From Thermoanaerobaculia bacterium (GTDB lineage Bacteria > Acidobacteriota > Thermoanaerobaculia > Multivoradales > JAIOJS01), in contig JAUIDB010000019.1 of the NCBI GenBank assembly GCA_030429235.1, positions 1 through 64,000 of the forward strand: 64,000 bases of DNA, given 5' to 3'. The notes under the pieces are model-generated. The model was not told the origin of the DNA. It was given only the letters and a program-made list of their open reading frames with translations, and made no database searches. A program made the translations under genes and the position numbers. The stretch's first letter is position 1, and the number at the start of each line of letters is the position of its first letter. Positions 60,269 through 64,000 of this stretch are shown here, piece after piece.

Positions 60269-61984
60269 ATGACCCTGGTCCTGGTAGCCCACGAGGAAGA
60301 CCGCACCCTCCGCTTTCCGCTCACGGGTGGAGAGTACCGGGTGGGTTCGAGTTCGACCAGCGACATTCGCCTGGGGCATCCGACGATCTCGCGGCAGCAT
60401 GCCCTGATCACCGTCAAGACGTCCCCGTCAGCGACCGATCTCGTGGTCGAGCTCGAAGATGTGGGTTCGCGCAACGGGACGCGGGTCGCGGGAAAGAAGC
60501 TGGAGCGTGCAGTCTCTCTGCAGCCCGGTACGGAGATCCTGTTCGGCTCGATCCGTGCCACTCTGGAATCGGTGGCCGACCGTGATCTGGAGCCGGGTAT
60601 CACCCTGGACCCGCGGCCGCTGGCAGCGCCGCTGGAACCCGACGAACCGCGAAGGACGACCGCCTCGGTCGGGTCGGTTCGGGCGTTCGCACTCCAGAAA
60701 CTCCCGGATCTGCTACGGCGACTCGAAGAAGGGGTCGACGAAGCCACCATGGCGCAGGCCGTGGGGGAGTCTCTGGCTTCGACTCTGCCCTGCTTGCGAC
60801 TCGAGATCGTGCGGCACGGTGGAGAGACCAGCGGCTCGGGCCTTCTCTTTCTGGCCGAGTACGGTCAGGTCGCCGAGGGCAGCCCGGTCGCCAGTACCCG
60901 ACAGGGCGATGTCGAGACTCGGGTCAGCTTTCCTCACTCCTCGCAGGCGAGTGGTTATCTCCCTCTGATCGACTCGGCGACACGGCTGATTGGATTGGCC
61001 CGTCCGATTGCGGTGCGCCGGCCCCCTCCCGATTCGCTGCCGCCTCGACTCCCCGATCCGCCGACCGTAGACCCGGTGGTCCGCAGGATCTACGACGATG
61101 CAGCCCGAGTGGCTCAGGGTGACGTCGGAGTGTTGATCTGCGGCGAGTCGGGCACCGGCAAAGAGATCTTGGCTCGCTATCTCCACGCGGCGTCGCCACG
61201 GCGCGACCGTCCCTGTGTTGCCCTCAACTGCGCTGCCCTGGCCAGCGACCTCCTCGAGTCGGAGCTCTTCGGAATCGAACGAGGGGTGGCCACCGGCGTG
61301 GATTCCCGACCTGGGCGGTTCGAACAAGCAGACCAGGGAACCCTCTTTCTCGACGAGATCGGGGACATGGCTCCCGAGACGCAAGCCAAGATCCTGCGGG
61401 TGCTGCAGGAGGGAGAGGTCTACCGGATCGGAGGGCGAGAGCCGCGGCCAGCCCGGGTCCGAGTGGTCGCCGCGACCAACCGCGACCTCGATGCTCTCCT
61501 CGCACAGGGCCGATTCCGTTCGGATCTTTACCACCGGATCGCGGACTGGCGGGTGGAACTCCCTCCGTTGCGGCAGCGGCGAGGTGATATCCCCAACCTG
61601 GCGGCCTACTTCCTGGAACGCAGTGCAGCACGTCGAGGGGTGCGGGTGGCTGGTATCTCGAAGGCGACGGTCGATGCCCTTCTGGCCCACGACTGGCCAG
61701 GCAACGTGCGGGAGTTGGAGCGAGAGATGGCGCGGGCAGTCCTCTTTCTACAGGAAGGGGAGCTGTTGCGTACCGACCACCTGGCCCTGGAGGCCTCGGG
61801 AGCGGGAGATGGCCCGACCGGCGACACCCTCAAGGAGATTCTGCGCAGTGCGGAGCGCCGCGCCTTGCAGCAGGCGCTCGAACTCACGAACGGCAACATG
61901 AGCGCAGCTGCCAAGAGACTCGACATCGGCCGCTCGACTTTGTACCGGAGACTCAAGGACCTCGGCCTCCTGGAGTCGACCTGA
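60269..61984 (+). CDS. FHA plus sigma54-type AAA+ regulator with degenerate GAFTGA
   Basis: A 571-residue regulator. FHA domain about 20-95 (YRVGSSSTSDIRLGHPTISRQHALI, DVGSRNGTRVAG). The AAA+ domain has Walker A GESGTGKE at 292-299 and an intact Walker B, LFLDEIGD, with the Asp near 362. The sigma54-contact loop reads GVATGV rather than GAFTGA. The sensor and Arg-finger segments (RVRVVAATNRDLDALLAQG, RSDLYHRIADWRVELPPLRQR) are normal. The C-terminus is Fis-type (NMSAAAKRLDIGRSTLYRRLKDLG). ATPase activity is likely, but sigma54 activation is doubtful. Paralogue of the protein at 37215. Confidence 0.9.
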   Translation: MTLVLVAHEEDRTLRFPLTGGEYRVGSSSTSDIRLGHPTISRQHALITVKTSPSATDLVVELEDVGSRNGTRVAGKKLERAVSLQPGTEILFGSIRATLESVADRDLEPGITLDPRPLAAPLEPDEPRRTTASVGSVRAFALQKLPDLLRRLEEGVDEATMAQAVGESLASTLPCLRLEIVRHGGETSGSGLLFLAEYGQVAEGSPVASTRQGDVETRVSFPHSSQASGYLPLIDSATRLIGLARPIAVRRPPPDSLPPRLPDPPTVDPVVRRIYDDAARVAQGDVGVLICGESGTGKEILARYLHAASPRRDRPCVALNCAALASDLLESELFGIERGVATGVDSRPGRFEQADQGTLFLDEIGDMAPETQAKILRVLQEGEVYRIGGREPRPARVRVVAATNRDLDALLAQGRFRSDLYHRIADWRVELPPLRQRRGDIPNLAAYFLERSAARRGVRVAGISKATVDALLAHDWPGNVRELEREMARAVLFLQEGELLRTDHLALEASGAGDGPTGDTLKEILRSAERRALQQALELTNGNMSAAAKRLDIGRSTLYRRLKDLGLLEST

Positions 61985-62061
61985 CCATTGGACGGAGTCG
62001 GCGGCGGATCGTACGCGGAGGGAACCGCAACCCTGTTGACCGCGAGGAGCAGAGAGCAAGG

Positions 62062-62445
62062 GTGATTCTGATCTACGGCATCCGGGAGGAGCTCGTGCCC
62101 CGGCGAGCTGCGCTGTCCGACGCGATCCACCGCAGCCTCGCAGCCGAACTCGGGCTGCCTGAGGACAAGCGGGCCCACCGCTTCGTCCCGATGGACGCCG
62201 AAGACTTCTACTTCCCCGGCGGTCGGACCCGGGCGTATACCGTGATCGAGATCCATCTGATCGAGGGCAGGTCGCGCACGGCCATTCGCCGGCTCATCAA
62301 GAGGCTCTTTCGCGAGGTCGAGAGCGAGGTAGGAATCTCTCCGATCGACCTGGAAATCACGGTGCACCAGCAACCGGCCTACTGTTGGGGGTTCCGAGGT
62401 ATGACCGGGGACGAGGCCGATCTCGATTACGAGATCGAGATCTAG
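62062..62445 (+). CDS. Tautomerase-like small protein
   Basis: A 127-residue protein resembling the tautomerase-2 (4-oxalocrotonate tautomerase-like) group: REELVPRRAALSDAIHRSLAAELGLPEDKRAHRFVPMDAEDFYFP and YTVIEIHLIEGRSRTAIRRLIKRLF. The catalytic Pro-1 of true tautomerases is not at the N-terminus (the chain begins M-I-L-I-Y), so activity is uncertain. The start is GTG at 62062. A hairpin after its stop may end the transcript. Confidence 0.75.
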   Translation: MILIYGIREELVPRRAALSDAIHRSLAAELGLPEDKRAHRFVPMDAEDFYFPGGRTRAYTVIEIHLIEGRSRTAIRRLIKRLFREVESEVGISPIDLEITVHQQPAYCWGFRGMTGDEADLDYEIEI

Positions 62446-62477
62446 GGCCTCCGTTCCGCCAACCTCTGGCGCAGGCC
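62446..62477. terminator. Two-part hairpin after the tautomerase-like gene
   Basis: GGCCT (62446-62450) pairs with AGGCC (62473-62477), and inside it CGCCA (62457-62461) pairs with TGGCG (62467-62471). It starts right after the stop codon and lies between convergent reading frames. No T-run. Confidence 0.4.
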
Positions 62478-62541
62478 GGACTCACGATGACGCCCGAGGT
62501 GTCGCGTCCCTTCCCGCGTGCCGACAGAGTAGGACTTCGGC

Positions 62542-62844
62542 CTACGCCACCGCGGGGCGAGCGGTGCCCATCTGGCGCTCGACCAGGCCGCGGTAGACCG
62601 CGTGCTGGTCCAGCAGTTGACCGTGGGTTCCGACCCCGGTGACGCGACCGCCTTCGATCACCGCGATCTGGTCCGCCGATCGAACCGTCGACAGTTGATG
62701 GGCGATGACGATGGTGGTGCGACCCTGCATCAACTCGCTCAGTGCTTGCTGCACAGCTTCTTCCGAGGCGGCATCGAGGTTGGCGGTCGCCTCGTCGAGC
62801 ATGAGGATCTGGGGGTCGGCCAAGAACGCCCGCGCGATCGCTAG
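62542..62844 (-). pseudogene. 3' remnant of an ABC transporter ATPase
   Basis: About 100 residues match the end of an exporter-type ABC protein (MsbA-like): LAIARAFLADPQ, ILMLDEATANLDAASEEAV (Walker B and D-loop), TIVIAHQLSTVRSADQIAVI (H-loop) and GTHGQLLDQHAVYRGLVERQ. The similarity begins in the middle of the signature region: the expected SGGQRQ is replaced by GVED. The membrane domain, Walker A and signature are absent, and there is no proper start. It is a non-functional fragment truncated near 62845. Confidence 0.8.
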
Positions 62845-63000
62845 ATCCTCGACACCGTCGAGCTGCTGCGTGAAGAGCTCGCCAAGCCTGACCGGACGAG
62901 AATCGTGTTGCAGGGTCTGGTGGCCAATCTTCGGGACTTCAAGGAGTTGTTGCCGCAGCGACGCGACCTGGTGGACGAGTTCAGACTGAAGCTCATCTGA
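62845..63000 (+). pseudogene. 3' remnant of an unknown gene abutting the ABC fragment
   Basis: A 51-codon frame, closed by a TAG just upstream and lacking a start codon, reads LDTVELLREELAKPDRTRI, then LVANLRDFKELLPQRRDLVD, and ends in TGA at 63000. The helical, charge-balanced composition looks like a real C-terminus, unlike the Arg/Pro-rich shadows nearby. Its 5' side stops where the opposite-strand ABC fragment begins. I read it as the tail of a deleted gene; identity unknown. Confidence 0.45.
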
Positions 63001-63093
63001 CGCCCGGGCTGCGCGGGCTTCGGAGCACGGCTCCCAGAAGCCCGTTGCGACGTCCCCGGTGACGACGGGAACACTAGTTGAGGTGATCGTGGC

Positions 63094-63750
63094 TCAGCGG
63101 AGGCACCCGAGTTCCTGGCACCGTTGCAGGACCCGGACCTGCTCGTCGCTCAGCTCTGCCTCCTCGAACTCGACCCCGAATCGATCGATGAAGGCCCACC
63201 TCCCTCCCGCAATCCTCGGGTGGTCACGGTCTGGTCCGACGATCTCACAGCCCTGGCAGACGAGGGCACGGCCTTCCCGGTAAGGCCATCCAAAGTCGTA
63301 TCGGATGCCCGTCACGGGTCGGAAGTCTCGGTCGAAGTAGACCACACCACCATCCTGCCAGCCTCGGGTGAGCCCCTCTGACCAGGGATCGGGTCCGAAG
63401 TCGACGATGACCACCTGCAGCGATCGGCCCTCCGGTGTGAGGTAGTACCAACCGCTCCCTTCGATCAACAGGTCGCCGAAGCCGTCCGAGAGGACCATTC
63501 GTCGCAGATGGCTCGGGGCGACACGGAGTTGACCGTTCTCGTCGATGCGAGCGCACTCCTCGTAGTGATCCCATTCGAAGTCGGCCTGGTTCGGGGACAG
63601 GTCCGGGGCATCTCTGCGTGCCGTGTACGCGCACTGTAGGTCGTAGGCGGAGTCCTCGCTCCTGGCTTCGATTCCCTGGACCTCGTCTCGCTGCGAACCC
63701 GGGAGAAGCGCCGCGCTGGCGAGAAAAAGCAGAGCGACAATCGACCTCAT
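63094..63750 (-). CDS. Secreted WG-repeat-like protein
   Basis: A 218-residue exported protein with a signal at 1-19 (VALLFLASAALLPGSQ). The central part, VVYFDRDFRPVTGIRYDFGWPYREGRALVCQGCEIV, resembles a WG (KWG) beta-repeat and is followed by a segment with RWAFIDRFGVEF that repeats the pattern. Five cysteines may form disulfides. Family role is unknown. The gene is intact and follows the end of an amidohydrolase gene on the same strand by 79 bp. Confidence 0.7.
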   Translation of the reverse strand: MRSIVALLFLASAALLPGSQRDEVQGIEARSEDSAYDLQCAYTARRDAPDLSPNQADFEWDHYEECARIDENGQLRVAPSHLRRMVLSDGFGDLLIEGSGWYYLTPEGRSLQVVIVDFGPDPWSEGLTRGWQDGGVVYFDRDFRPVTGIRYDFGWPYREGRALVCQGCEIVGPDRDHPRIAGGRWAFIDRFGVEFEEAELSDEQVRVLQRCQELGCLR

Positions 63751-63829
63751 GTCGTGATCTTCTCACGTTGATGCGAGTTCGCGTCGAAGGTCGTCGCGGT
63801 TCGGGTGCGACTCGAAGGCGGGTCTTGAG

Positions 63830-64000
63830 CTATCGAGCGGCCGCGAGGTCTACCGGCTGGAGTACCGTGCCGCTCACGATCACCCGCTCGATCTCTCCCC
63901 AGGCCAGGGCGGACTGCAGCGGATCAGAGCGCAAGAGAAGGAGATTCGCTTTCCGGCCCACCGCGACCTCGCCGTACTCGTGGGCGACTCCAAAGAGCTT
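63830..64000 (-). CDS. Amidohydrolase, C-terminal part (runs off the window)
   Basis: The last 56 codons of a gene that begins beyond the window. They read GVAHEYGEVAVGRKANLLLL, then SDPLQSALAWGEIERVIVSG and TVLQPVDLAAAR before TAG. GEVAVGRKANLLLL followed by an IxxVIVSG strand is the closing beta-sandwich of metal-dependent amidohydrolases such as imidazolonepropionase and dihydroorotase-like enzymes. Substrate cannot be judged from this part. Confidence 0.7.
   Translation of the reverse strand, partial: KLFGVAHEYGEVAVGRKANLLLLRSDPLQSALAWGEIERVIVSGTVLQPVDLAAAR

Noticed and set aside
1-64000. CRISPR arrays, insertion sequences, phage genes, rRNA or tRNA
   Set aside because: No direct-repeat array, transposase, integrase, capsid-like frame or RNA-gene signature was seen in reading both strands; the only rearrangement sign is the scar near 62845.

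Overview
The window is GC-rich chromosomal DNA (roughly two thirds G+C by eye) from a Gram-negative bacterium. It encodes TonB-dependent and other outer-membrane barrels, LolA-like and RND envelope machinery, and many Sec or Tat signal peptides. Two proteins resemble the VWFA-related family described mainly from Acidobacteria. Two genes encode Ser/Thr kinases fused to TPR-type repeats, each beside an FHA plus sigma54-type AAA+ regulator. Together with a C-terminal DGFETGD tag, this suggests Acidobacteriota, possibly a Thermoanaerobaculia-like lineage. That placement is inference. I saw no rRNA, tRNA, CRISPR, phage or intact insertion sequence.

Layout. 1-6.3 kb: a HEAT-like secreted protein, a TPR protein, a periplasmic binding protein, an MFS exporter, a CBS-pair protein and a PAS-GGDEF cyclase. 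6.4-13.9 kb: a membrane diguanylate cyclase with a periplasmic propeller sensor, followed on the same strand by a c-di-GMP-I (GEMM-I) riboswitch and a 1403-residue secreted di-haem/PKD/propeller protein. 14-18.2 kb: a VOC protein behind two perfect palindromes, a small secreted protein, and a Tat-exported phosphatase-superfamily protein coupled to a membrane protein and a sulfotransferase. 18.3-29.2 kb: a TonB receptor, two PQQ-type propellers, a BtrH-like protein, a YCF48-like protein, and a divergent PLP decarboxylase/AraC pair. 29.3-34.4 kb: a TetR regulator and an RND + LolA-like + outer-membrane barrel operon sharing a 16-bp operator. 34.5-37 kb: a barrel protein, DUF6435-like and CIA30 genes, and a ferritin-like protein. 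37.2-41.8 kb: FHA-AAA+ regulator plus kinase-TPR. 41.9-48.6 kb: a surface-modification operon (sulfotransferase, methyltransferase-like, MBOAT acyltransferase, sulfatase-superfamily lipoprotein, SGNH protein). 48.6-54.4 kb: a minus-strand operon with two VWA proteins and a TPR protein. 54.5-57 kb: an amidohydrolase lipoprotein and a secreted beta-sandwich protein. 57-62 kb: a second kinase-TPR plus FHA-AAA+ module in reversed gene order. 62-64 kb: a tautomerase-like gene, an ABC transporter remnant abutting another gene remnant, a WG-repeat-like secreted protein, and the 3' end of an amidohydrolase.

How the parts may work together. The clearest circuit is the cyclase at 10916-13867, which could raise c-di-GMP, with the riboswitch just downstream controlling a large secreted redox protein. 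The second theme is Ser/Thr phosphorylation signalling: both kinases sit beside FHA regulators whose AAA+ domains have lost the canonical GAFTGA loop. The third is envelope chemistry, with two sulfotransferases, an O-acylation set and a TetR-controlled three-component exporter. All functions are inferred from sequence reading without database searches.
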